Assembly (NCBI GenBank): GCA_016194625.1
Contig: JACQBB010000336.1
Location: forward strand, 1-6,284
Reading direction: 5' to 3'
DNA from: Elusimicrobiota bacterium
Lineage (GTDB): Bacteria > Elusimicrobiota > Elusimicrobia > UBA1565 > UBA9628
DNA length: 6,284 bases
Below, piece after piece: positions 1 through 5,694 of the stretch; position 1 is the first letter of the stretch; the number at the start of each line of letters is the position of its first letter. Made by a program: the position numbers and the translations under genes. The notes beneath the pieces are model-generated. The model ran no database searches and was not told where the DNA came from. It saw only the letters and a program-made list of their open reading frames with translations.

Positions 1-1
1 G

Positions 2-1984
2 ACGGTGCGCGGTTCCGGCGAGAGCATGCTGATGGAGGACGCCGGGATCCGCGTGAACGGCGCTTCGGCGACGATCCGCGGCTGTGTCGTCGAGGACGTG
101 CTGTTCGGAATCTTCCTGGACGGGGTCCCCGGCGCCGTGATCGAGGACGACGTCCTGCGCGGCAAGCCTCTCGACCTGGGCGTCCGCGGCGACCTGCTGC
201 GCGCGTGGAAGGCCGACCGCACGGTCTTCCGGCGCAACTCGGTCTCCGACGGCCGCGACCTGGTGCTGTGGTTCTCGACGGGCTCGGTCGTCGAGGGGAA
301 CACGGTGACCGGCGGGCGCTACGGCCTGCATTTCATGTACACGAACGGCGCGCGGGTCGCGGGGAACACCTTCGCCGACAACTCGGTCGGGTTCTACGTG
401 ATGTACTCGCGGGACGTCCTCGTCGAGAACAACCGCTTCGCGCGCCACCGCGGGCCCAGCGGCGCGGGGCTGGGCCTGAAGGAGAGCGGCGTCCTGGTCG
501 TGCGCGGGAACACCTTCGACGCGAACCGCCAGGGCGTCTACATCGACCAGTCGCCGCTGACGGAGGACGACGCGAACCTGTTCGAGCGCAACCTCGTCGC
601 GCACAACGACGTCGGGATGTCCATCCTGCCGGGGGTGAAAGGCAACGTCTTCGTCGGCAACTCGTTCGACGACAACCTTCAGCAGGTCTCCGTGCGCGGC
701 GGCGGCGCGCTGACCGGCAACGCCTGGTCGCGCGGCGGGCGCGGGAACTATTGGAGCGACTACGCGGGCTACGGCGCGGCGGGCGCGGCCGTCGGCTCCG
801 TCCCCTACCGCCTCGACGACGTGTTCGAGCGGATGCTGGAGCGGACCCCGGGCGCGAAGTACTTCCTGTACACGCCCGCCGTCGCCGTCCTGGAGCTGGC
901 GAGCCGCGCGTTCCCGATCTTCCGGCCGCGCGCGATCCTCGTCGACGAGCATCCGCTTCTCGCCCCGGAAGCGGCGGTCCTGCCGCCCGAGCGCCCTCGC
1001 GAGGCTTCCGCCCCGTTGGCCGCCGCGGCCGGCCTGTTCATGCTCTCGGGCCTGACGGCCTGGGGGGCTTCGCGCCGCGGGCCGGCGGCGCGCCCCGCGC
1101 CGGCGCCCGCGCCGGCCGGAGTCCCCGCGCTGAGCGCGCGCGGGGTCGGCAAGTCGTTCGGTCCGCGGCGCGTGCTGGACGGGGTGAGCTTCGACCTGCC
1201 TCAGAGCGGCGCGCTCGTCCTGTGGGGCGCCAACGGCGCGGGGAAGAGCACCTTCATCAAGTGCCTGCTCGGCCTGCTCCGCCACGAGGGGAGCCTCGCC
1301 GTGTTCGGCCTGGACGCGCGCGCGGACGGCGCCCGGGCGCGCGCGCGCATCGGCTACGTCCCTCAGCACGCCGCCGGCTACGACTGGACGGCGATCGAGT
1401 CGCTGGAGTTCGTCTGCCGCGTGCGCGGCGTGGACCCGGCGGCCGCCCCGGCGGCTCTGGCCCGGGTCGGGCTGGGAGGCGAGGCGGACAAGAGGCTCGC
1501 CGCGCTGTCGGGCGGCATGCGTCAGAAGCTGGCGCTCGCGCAGGCGCTCGTCGCCGAGCCGGACCTGCTCGTCCTCGACGAGCCGTGCGCGAACCTGGAC
1601 CTGGCCAGCCGCCGCGATTTCCTGACCCTGCTGCGCGGGCTCAAGTCGTCGCGCTCTTTGCTGATGACGAGCCACCGCCTCGAGGAGGTCGAGATGATCG
1701 CCGACCGCGTGCTGTGGCTGGAGGAGGGCAAGCCCGCGCGCCTGCTCGACGCGTTCGACTTCCTGGCCGAGGCGGACGGCGGGCGCCCGCTGTGGCTCCA
1801 GCTGGAGGACGAGTCGCGCGGCGCCCGCGCGATCGAGCGCCTGCGCGCGGCGGGGTTCCCCGCGTCGCCGAACGGCCGCGGCCTGTGGGCCGAGGTCGCT
1901 CCGGGACGGACGATGGAGGCCGTGCGCGCCCTGGAAGGCGACGGCATCGCGGTGCGCGACCTGCGCCGCGGGGGGTGGTCTTGA
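2..1984 (+). CDS. nosDF: NosD-NosF fusion: periplasmic beta-helix protein joined by a membrane helix to the ABC ATPase of N2O reductase maturation (5' partial)
   Basis: One uninterrupted frame encodes two proteins that are normally separate. Residues below count from the GTG at 5, which lies inside the beta-helix and is not a real start; the frame is open to the left edge, so the signal peptide and roughly 100 residues are missing. Residues 1 to about 318 are NosD/CASH-type parallel beta-helix, with repeated G-N-x-F turns, a GRYGLHFMYTN stretch, the GNYWSDY signature and the C-terminal YFLYTPAVAVLELASRAFP and HPLL motifs. A hydrophobic helix follows (about 336-355), then R357-R358 and an Ala/Pro linker. 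NosF starts near 376: Walker A GANGAGKST 408-416, Q-loop Q454, signature LSGGMRQ 501-507, Walker B with D525-E526, H-loop H557. The positive-inside rule puts NosD in the periplasm and NosF in the cytoplasm. The stop overlaps nosY. With NosY the complex supports Cu-site assembly of N2O reductase. Family assignment is firm; that the fusion is genuine rather than a sequencing join is likely. Confidence 0.93.
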   Translation, partial: TVRGSGESMLMEDAGIRVNGASATIRGCVVEDVLFGIFLDGVPGAVIEDDVLRGKPLDLGVRGDLLRAWKADRTVFRRNSVSDGRDLVLWFSTGSVVEGNTVTGGRYGLHFMYTNGARVAGNTFADNSVGFYVMYSRDVLVENNRFARHRGPSGAGLGLKESGVLVVRGNTFDANRQGVYIDQSPLTEDDANLFERNLVAHNDVGMSILPGVKGNVFVGNSFDDNLQQVSVRGGGALTGNAWSRGGRGNYWSDYAGYGAAGAAVGSVPYRLDDVFERMLERTPGAKYFLYTPAVAVLELASRAFPIFRPRAILVDEHPLLAPEAAVLPPERPREASAPLAAAAGLFMLSGLTAWGASRRGPAARPAPAPAPAGVPALSARGVGKSFGPRRVLDGVSFDLPQSGALVLWGANGAGKSTFIKCLLGLLRHEGSLAVFGLDARADGARARARIGYVPQHAAGYDWTAIESLEFVCRVRGVDPAAAPAALARVGLGGEADKRLAALSGGMRQKLALAQALVAEPDLLVLDEPCANLDLASRRDFLTLLRGLKSSRSLLMTSHRLEEVEMIADRVLWLEEGKPARLLDAFDFLAEADGGRPLWLQLEDESRGARAIERLRAAGFPASPNGRGLWAEVAPGRTMEAVRALEGDGIAVRDLRRGGWS

Positions 1985-2814
1985 GCGCGTTCGCGGCGTT
2001 GGTCGGCAAGGAGTTCCGCGAGACGGCGCGCAGCCGCTGGCTGGCGGGCTTCGTCGGCGCGTTCGCGGCGCTCGGCGGCGGCATCTCCCTGGTCGGAACG
2101 TGGGGCGCGGTGATCGGCGGCGCGGCCGGCTTCGGCCGCACGACGGCGGCCCTGGTCAACCTGATCCTCCTCGTCGTGCCGTTGATGAGCCTGACGGCGG
2201 GAGTCCTCGCGCTGGCCGGAGAGCGGGAGAGCGGCACGCTCGAGACGCTGCTGGCGCTCCCGCTGCGCCCCGCGCAGGTTTTCTGGGGCAAGTTCGTCGG
2301 CGTCGGCGCGGCGCTCGCCTCCGCTCTCGCGCTCGCGTTCGGCGCGCTGGCGCTGGTCCTCGCCTGGCGGGGAGGGCTGCGCGGCGCGGTCGTCTACGTG
2401 GAGGGCTTCGCGGCGACGGCGCTGCTCGCGCTGGCCTGCCTGGCCCTGGGCCTGTTCGTCGGCGTCCGCGCCCGCCGGGTGGCGCCGGCGGTCGGCGCGG
2501 CGCTGCTGCTGTGGCTGGGCCTGGTCTTCGCGGGGGACCTGGGGCTGCTCGGGACCGCGATGGCCGCGCGTCTGAGCCCGGCGGCGCTGCTCGGCGCGGC
2601 GTGGCTGAACCCGCTGAGCCTGTACCGCCTGCTCGCCGTCGACGCGACCGCGGCCGGCCTCGACGTGCTGGGTCCCGCCGGGCGCTGCGCGCAGGACGCG
2701 CTGGGGCCGTGGCTGCGGCCCGCGGCGTTCGCGGGGTTGTGCGGGTGGCTGGCCGCGGCCCTGGCCGCGGCGGCGCGCGCGTGGGGCGCGGACCCGCTGG
2801 GGACGGAGCGATGA
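1981..2814 (+). CDS. nosY: NosY, ABC-2-type permease of the N2O reductase maturation complex
   Basis: Encodes 277 residues, the usual NosY length, as an integral membrane protein with about six helices (roughly 20-40, 57-79, 105-128, 137-160, 165-186 and 249-267). Between helices 2 and 3 lies the ABC-2 permease motif ERESGTLETLLALPL (81-95), the cytoplasmic coupling segment expected to contact NosF. An NPLSLYRLLAV stretch near 215-225 also fits NosY. The frame stays open far upstream, but that part is a shadow of nosDF. The TTG at 1981 was chosen because it gives the family N-terminus (SAFAALVGKEFRE), overlaps the nosDF stop as TTGA, and has a G-run about 6 nt upstream. The in-frame GTG at 1975 would add only two residues. 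It pairs with the NosF half of the upstream fusion and transports or powers a sulfur-related step in CuZ assembly; the substrate is not proven by sequence. Confidence 0.9.
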   Translation: MSAFAALVGKEFRETARSRWLAGFVGAFAALGGGISLVGTWGAVIGGAAGFGRTTAALVNLILLVVPLMSLTAGVLALAGERESGTLETLLALPLRPAQVFWGKFVGVGAALASALALAFGALALVLAWRGGLRGAVVYVEGFAATALLALACLALGLFVGVRARRVAPAVGAALLLWLGLVFAGDLGLLGTAMAARLSPAALLGAAWLNPLSLYRLLAVDATAAGLDVLGPAGRCAQDALGPWLRPAAFAGLCGWLAAALAAAARAWGADPLGTER

Positions 2815-3236
2815 GGGCGGCGCTGCTGGCGCTGGCGGCGGCGTCGGCCCTCGGCGCGTGCCGCCGCGACGCGCCGGGCGACCCGCCGCGCTACGCCGCC
2901 GGCCGCTCCTCCTGCGCGCGCTGCGGGATGGCCGTCAGCGAGGCGCGCTTCGCCGCCGGCTGGGTCGGCGCGGACGGCGAGAGCGTGCTGTTCGACGACG
3001 CCGGGGAGTTCCTCGCGTCCGCGGCCGCGGAGCCGGGACGCCTGGCCGTCTCCTGGGTCGGCGACTTCGAGACCGGGGAGTGGACGCGCGCCGGGGCCGC
3101 GTCCTTCGTCCGCGTCCCGGGGCTGGCCACGCCGATGGGGACGGGGGTGGTCGCGTTCGCGGCGCGCGACCGCGCCGCCGCTTTCGCGCGCGCGCGGCCG
3201 GGCGGCGAGGTCCTCGCGGTCCCGGTGGTCCGTTGA
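2811..3236 (+). CDS. nosL: NosL, copper-chaperone lipoprotein for N2O reductase
   Basis: Encodes 141 residues with a short hydrophobic leader and lipobox LGAC, lipidated Cys at C17, so it is anchored in a membrane facing the periplasm. The NosL core follows: C35-A-R-C38-G-M40 and the downstream segment SEARFAAGW, then FDDAGEFL around 61-68, and the C-terminal TPMGTGVVAF block (107-116). The CGM cysteine and methionines such as M40 and M109 are the candidate Cu(I) ligands; NosL proteins deliver Cu to apo-N2O reductase, probably docking on NosDFY. The ATG overlaps the nosY stop as ATGA. At 141 residues it is shorter than many NosL proteins (about 170-190), mainly from a compact C-terminus. The stop overlaps the next gene. 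The DFYL gene order supports the call. Confidence 0.92.
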   Translation: MRAALLALAAASALGACRRDAPGDPPRYAAGRSSCARCGMAVSEARFAAGWVGADGESVLFDDAGEFLASAAAEPGRLAVSWVGDFETGEWTRAGAASFVRVPGLATPMGTGVVAFAARDRAAAFARARPGGEVLAVPVVR

Positions 3237-3691
3237 GCGGCCTCCCCGGGGAGGGCATCGCGGCGTACTTCGGCCGCGACCACGAGGAGATCGGCGCCCT
3301 GCTCACGTCCGTCGTCGAGGGCGATCCCGCCGGGGCGCCGGCGCGCCTCAAGGAGCTGCGCGCCCGGCTCGAGCGGCACATCGTCTGGGAGGAGGAGGTC
3401 CTGTTCCCGGCGGCGCTGCAGCAGATCTCCGTGCTGGACCGCGACCCGGTCGCGAGGATGCGTTCGGAGCACTCGCTCATCCGGACGGGGATCCGCGAGG
3501 CGCTGGAGCTCTTCGGACTGAAGGACGCCGCCGGGGCGTGCGCGCGGCTGTCCGCCGTCGCCGAGATCCTCGTCGGCCACAACGCCCGCGAGGAGGGCCT
3601 GCTCTACGAGGCGCTCGACCGGACCCTGTCGTCCGCGGAGCGGCGGCATATGATCGACCTCTTCGAGGCGTCCTCGAGATCGGGCCTGTAG
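3233..3691 (+). CDS. Hemerythrin-domain protein, last gene of the nos operon
   Basis: Encodes 152 residues, essentially one hemerythrin-like (HHE) four-helix bundle. The di-iron ligand pattern is complete: H17 in FGRDHEEIGALL, H49 and E53 in ERHIVWEEEVLFP, H80 in RSEHSLIR, and H116 and E120 in VGHNAREEGLLYEAL. No signal peptide is seen, so it is probably cytoplasmic. The TTG at 3233 is the only plausible start: it overlaps the nosL stop as TTGA, no ATG or GTG lies nearby in frame, and starting later would lose H17. Bacterial hemerythrin-like proteins of this kind bind O2 or NO or act in nitrosative-stress and iron-sulfur repair (compare the C-terminal half of RIC/YtfE, whose N-terminal ScdA domain is absent here). 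Coupling to nosL suggests it acts with N2O reductase maturation or protects it from NO/O2. The exact ligand is not decidable from sequence. Confidence 0.85.
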   Translation: MSGLPGEGIAAYFGRDHEEIGALLTSVVEGDPAGAPARLKELRARLERHIVWEEEVLFPAALQQISVLDRDPVARMRSEHSLIRTGIREALELFGLKDAAGACARLSAVAEILVGHNAREEGLLYEALDRTLSSAERRHMIDLFEASSRSGL

Positions 3692-3720
3692 CCGGGCGGT
3701 CCCGGCGGACGCGGGCCGGG
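3691..3720 (+). terminator. GC-rich hairpin(s) after the nos operon, possible terminator
   Basis: Starting on the last base of the hemerythrin stop codon, GCCGGG (3691-3696) and CCCGGC (3701-3706) form a perfect 6-bp stem with a CGGT loop. A second GCCGGG (3715-3720) can pair with the same CCCGGC across an 8-nt loop, giving mutually exclusive folds. There is no downstream T-tract, so intrinsic termination is uncertain; it may be a transcript-end stabiliser or chance in GC-rich DNA. Confidence 0.3.
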
Positions 3721-3744
3721 CTTCCGCGAACATGACGCCGCGCA

Positions 3745-3773
3745 GGTTTCCCGGAGAGGGTCCCTGCTACTCT
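3745..3773 (+). promoter_or_regulatory. Putative extended -10 promoter for the DUF2249 gene
   Basis: An extended -10-like sequence TGC-TACTCT (3765-3773) stands out in an otherwise GC-saturated gap, 33 bp before the start at 3807. The -35 region is weak (GGTTTC at 3745-3750, 17-bp spacing), as expected for a TGn-type promoter or one needing an activator. Predicted transcription would begin near 3780. It lies in the only sizeable intergenic gap. No convincing FNR/DNR box (TTGAT-N4-ATCAA) is visible. Confidence 0.35.
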
Positions 3774-3780
3774 GTGAGCG

Positions 3781-3795
3781 GCGGCCCGAGGCCGC
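3781..3795 (+). promoter_or_regulatory. 5'-UTR hairpin immediately before a strong ribosome binding site
   Basis: GCGGCC (3781-3786), loop CGA, GGCCGC (3790-3795) form a perfect inverted repeat. It directly abuts the Shine-Dalgarno sequence GGGGAGG (3796-3802), which lies 4 nt before the ATG at 3807. If transcription starts near 3780 the mRNA would begin with this stem-loop, which could protect the 5' end or tune access to the ribosome binding site. A palindromic operator is an alternative. Confidence 0.35.
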
Positions 3796-3806
3796 GGGGA
3801 GGTCCG

Positions 3807-4355
3807 ATGGGACACGAAGTGCTGGTGGACGTGCGGGAGATGCCGCCGCGCGAGAGGCATCCGCGGATCTTCGCGGCGTGGGAAGCCTTGCCGGTCGGCG
3901 GCGCGATGCGCCTGGTCAACGACCACGACCCCAAGCCCTTGTTCTACGAGTTCAAGGCCGAGCGCGCCGGCGAGTTCGAGTGGCTCCCGGTCGAGCAGGG
4001 GCCCGAGCGCTGGAGCATCCTCATCACGCGCGTGAAGGCGGGGGTCTCCCACGTCCCGGACGCGGCGGCGCCGCGCCCCGCCTGGGCGTCCGCCGGGCCC
4101 GCGGAGCTCGACGTGCGCGAGGACCTGCGCGCCGGCAAGGAGCCGTTCGCGCGGATCAAGGCGGCGGCGTCCGCGGTCCCGCCCGGGGGCGTGTTCGCCC
4201 TGCGCGCGATCTTCGAGCCCAAGCCGCTGTACGCCCTGCTCGGAGGCCAGGGCTTCGAGGCGTGGACCGAGCGCTTGGCCGACGACGACTGGCGGGTCTT
4301 CTTCCGCCTGAAGCCCCGGAGCGGCGGGTGCGGCTGCGGCGGCCACGGCCACTGA
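3807..4355 (+). CDS. Tandem DUF2249-domain protein with Cys/His-rich C-terminal tail
   Basis: Encodes 182 residues containing two DUF2249 (TusA/SirA-like fold) domains. Domain 1 is about 4-76: VDVREMPPRERHPRIF, then VNDHDPKPL at 38-46 and a W-S-I-L-I-T-R end. Domain 2 is about 99-169: ELDVREDLRAGKEPF, then FEPKPLYALL at 136-145. Neither has the catalytic Cys of TusA sulfur carriers. The protein ends in a glycine-rich tail with C175, C177, H180 and H182, a plausible soft-metal site. No signal peptide or membrane helix is seen. The ATG at 3807 was chosen for the excellent GGGGAGG upstream; an in-frame ATG at 3732 would add 25 residues unlike the family and run through the promoter-like region. 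DUF2249 proteins recur beside hemerythrin and denitrification genes, but their biochemistry is not established. It begins the second gene group, and its stop overlaps the ribosome binding site of the next gene. Confidence 0.85.
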   Translation: MGHEVLVDVREMPPRERHPRIFAAWEALPVGGAMRLVNDHDPKPLFYEFKAERAGEFEWLPVEQGPERWSILITRVKAGVSHVPDAAAPRPAWASAGPAELDVREDLRAGKEPFARIKAAASAVPPGGVFALRAIFEPKPLYALLGGQGFEAWTERLADDDWRVFFRLKPRSGGCGCGGHGH

Positions 4356-4365
4356 GGAGGGGCAT

Positions 4366-5001
4366 ATGAGGATGCGCGCGACTCTCGTTCGGGCGGCGGC
4401 TCTGGCGGCCGCGGCGGCCGTCGGCGCGGCGGCGCCGGCCGCGGCGCACTGCGACGGCGTCGACGGTCCGGTGGTGGCCTCGGCGCGCGAGGCGCTGGCG
4501 ACCGGGGACCGGTCGCTGGCGCTGATGTGGGTGCGGTCTCAGGACGAGGGCGAGGTGGAGCGCGCCTTCACCGAGGCCGTGGCCGTGCGCGCCCTCGGGC
4601 CCGCGGCGCGAGGCCTGGCCGACCGCTCCTTCTTCGAGACGGTGGTCCGTCTCCATCGCGCGGGCGAGGGCGCTCCTTACACGGGACTCAAGCCCGCGGG
4701 GCGGGACCTGGGCCCGGCGATCCCCGCGGCCGACGCCGCGCTGGCGTCGGGCTCGGTCGACGCGCTGTGGAAGCTCCTCGGGGCGGACGCGGAGCGCGGC
4801 CTGCGCGAGCGCTTCCGGACCGCCGTCGCGAAGCGGCGGCGGCCGGCGGGCGACGTCGCGGCCGGGCGGGAGTACGCGCGCGCGTACGTCGACTTCGTCC
4901 ACTACGCGGAAGGGCTGCGCCGCGCGGCGGCCGGGGCGGGCGGCGGAGAAGGGGAGGGCGAGGAGGACGCTCATGCGCAGCGCGGGCATCGCGAGCCTTG
5001 A
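4366..5001 (+). CDS. DUF6448-like secreted protein, predicted mature N-terminus His-Cys
   Basis: Encodes 211 residues. A classical Sec signal peptide (RMR, Ala-rich core, about 1-27) ends in APAAA before H28-C29-D-G-V-D-G-P-V-V. The mature part matches what I recall of DUF6448: HCDxxDGPVV, DEGEVERAF, ALG...LADRSFFETVVRLHRAGEGAPYTGLKPAG (84-112) in pieces, GPAI with AAD, and a final GREYARAYVDFVHY (167-180). H28, C29, H97 and H179 are potential metal ligands. The last 25 or so residues are Gly/Glu-rich and look unconserved. The ATG at 4366 follows AGGAGG (4355-4360) with 5-nt spacing and starts 10 nt after the upstream gene, so the two are probably co-transcribed. No function is known to me. 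Its place beside nos genes suggests a periplasmic redox or metal role, which is inference. Confidence 0.8.
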   Translation: MRMRATLVRAAALAAAAAVGAAAPAAAHCDGVDGPVVASAREALATGDRSLALMWVRSQDEGEVERAFTEAVAVRALGPAARGLADRSFFETVVRLHRAGEGAPYTGLKPAGRDLGPAIPAADAALASGSVDALWKLLGADAERGLRERFRTAVAKRRRPAGDVAAGREYARAYVDFVHYAEGLRRAAAGAGGGEGEGEEDAHAQRGHREP

Positions 5002-5014
5002 GCCGGGCTCCGGC
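5002..5014 (+). terminator. Small GC hairpin right after the DUF6448-like gene
   Basis: GCCGG (5002-5006) and CCGGC (5010-5014) form a perfect 5-bp stem with a 3-nt loop, beginning on the base after the stop codon. It resembles the hairpin after the hemerythrin gene (same GCCGGG start, same position relative to the stop) and also lacks a T-tract. It is a weak terminator or attenuator candidate and could be chance. Confidence 0.2.
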
Positions 5015-5024
5015 GGCGCCGAAG

Positions 5025-5033
5025 TGGTAACAT
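5025..5033 (+). promoter_or_regulatory. Putative extended -10 element for the Crp/Fnr gene
   Basis: TGG-TAACAT at 5025-5033 is a TGn-extended -10-like sequence, one of the few AT-containing stretches here, in the 40-bp gap before the regulator. No -35 match is seen at the usual distance. A start site 7-9 nt downstream would fall at about 5040-5042, almost on the ATG, implying a leaderless or near-leaderless mRNA. That agrees with the lack of a Shine-Dalgarno sequence at 5042. Confidence 0.3.
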
Positions 5034-5041
5034 CGCCGCGT

Positions 5042-5689
5042 ATGGACGATTACCTGGCGGCCCTGCCGTTCCTCAAGAAGCTCCCGCGCGCGGACCTGGA
5101 GCGGGTCTCCCGCGCCTTCCTGCCGCGGAAGTACGCGCGGGGGCGGACGGTGTTCTCCGAGGGGGCCCCGGCCGACGCCGCGTACCTGCTGAAGTCGGGC
5201 CTGGTCAAGGCGATGAAGCTCTCGCCGAAGGACGACCCGGTCATCCTGGAGATCATCGTCCCCGGGCACCTGTTCGGGATGATGGCCGCGCTCGACAAGC
5301 GTCCGTATCCGGTGGACGCGGTCTGCCTCCAGGACTGCGAGATCTATCGCGTGCGCACCGCGGACTTCGCGGAGCTGATGCGCCGCCATCCGCCGTTCTC
5401 GGAGGCGGTCTTCGCGGAGGTCGGCGAGCACCTGCGCCACTCGCAGGCCCTGCGCGCGATGGCCAAGGAGCCCGCGGAGCGCCGCATCGGCTACATCCTG
5501 TGGATGCTGTCGCTGAGCCTGGGGCCGGACATGCGCCTGGGCCGCGACGACGTCGCGGAGATGGCCGGGACCACGGTCGAGACGGCCATCCGCGTGCTCG
5601 GGCGCTTGCGCGCCGCGGGACTGGTCGAGGCGCGCTGGAAGCGCGTGAAGGTCCTCAAGCCCGAGGTCCTGCGCGACGGCGCGTTCTGA
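5042..5689 (+). CDS. Crp/Fnr-family transcriptional regulator
   Basis: Encodes 215 residues: a cyclic-nucleotide-type beta-barrel (about 8-115), a dimer helix (about 118-142) and a Crp-type winged helix (about 143-210). The recognition helix reads TTVETAIRVLGRL; E180 and R184 match the Glu and Arg with which FNR contacts TTGAT half-sites, while the FNR Ser is Ile183. The cAMP pocket is not conserved: PGHLFGMM replaces the usual FGE, and YPV (90-92) stands where CRP has the Arg-Ser phosphate contact. There is no N-terminal Cys cluster for an FNR iron-sulfur centre; the only cysteines are C95 and C99. This pattern fits a DNR/NnrR-like or other redox/NO regulator, though heme binding cannot be read from sequence. 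Start choice is uncertain: an ATG at 4973 has a perfect AGGAGG with 6-nt spacing but adds 23 residues with atypical codons (CTT, GTA, ACA, CGT). The ATG at 5042 fits family length. Confidence 0.88.
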   Translation: MDDYLAALPFLKKLPRADLERVSRAFLPRKYARGRTVFSEGAPADAAYLLKSGLVKAMKLSPKDDPVILEIIVPGHLFGMMAALDKRPYPVDAVCLQDCEIYRVRTADFAELMRRHPPFSEAVFAEVGEHLRHSQALRAMAKEPAERRIGYILWMLSLSLGPDMRLGRDDVAEMAGTTVETAIRVLGRLRAAGLVEARWKRVKVLKPEVLRDGAF

Positions 5690-5694
5690 CTCCC

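Noticed and set aside
5..1117. GTG at 5 as the true start of the NosD protein
   Set aside because: It lies inside beta-helix repeats, lacks a signal peptide, and the frame is open to the left edge, so the gene is cut by the window.
205..2814. An 869-codon open frame that includes NosY at its end
   Set aside because: Only the part from 1981 resembles a protein family. The upstream 590 codons are Arg/Pro/Gly-rich shadow of the nosDF frame, which has clear NosD and NosF motifs.
2891..3733. Long minus-strand frames such as 2891-3733, 3477-4352 and 4688-5440
   Set aside because: They are Arg/Pro/Ala-rich, match no recognisable family, and lie opposite well-supported genes; they are expected in DNA this GC-rich.
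3732..3806. Upstream ATG at 3732 for the tandem DUF2249 gene
   Set aside because: The extension is unlike the family and runs through the promoter-like and hairpin sequences, while the ATG at 3807 has an excellent Shine-Dalgarno.
3692..3806. FNR/DNR-type operator (TTGAT-N4-ATCAA) in the main intergenic gap
   Set aside because: No half-site pair at proper spacing is present; the few ATCAA strings in the window are inside coding regions and unpaired.
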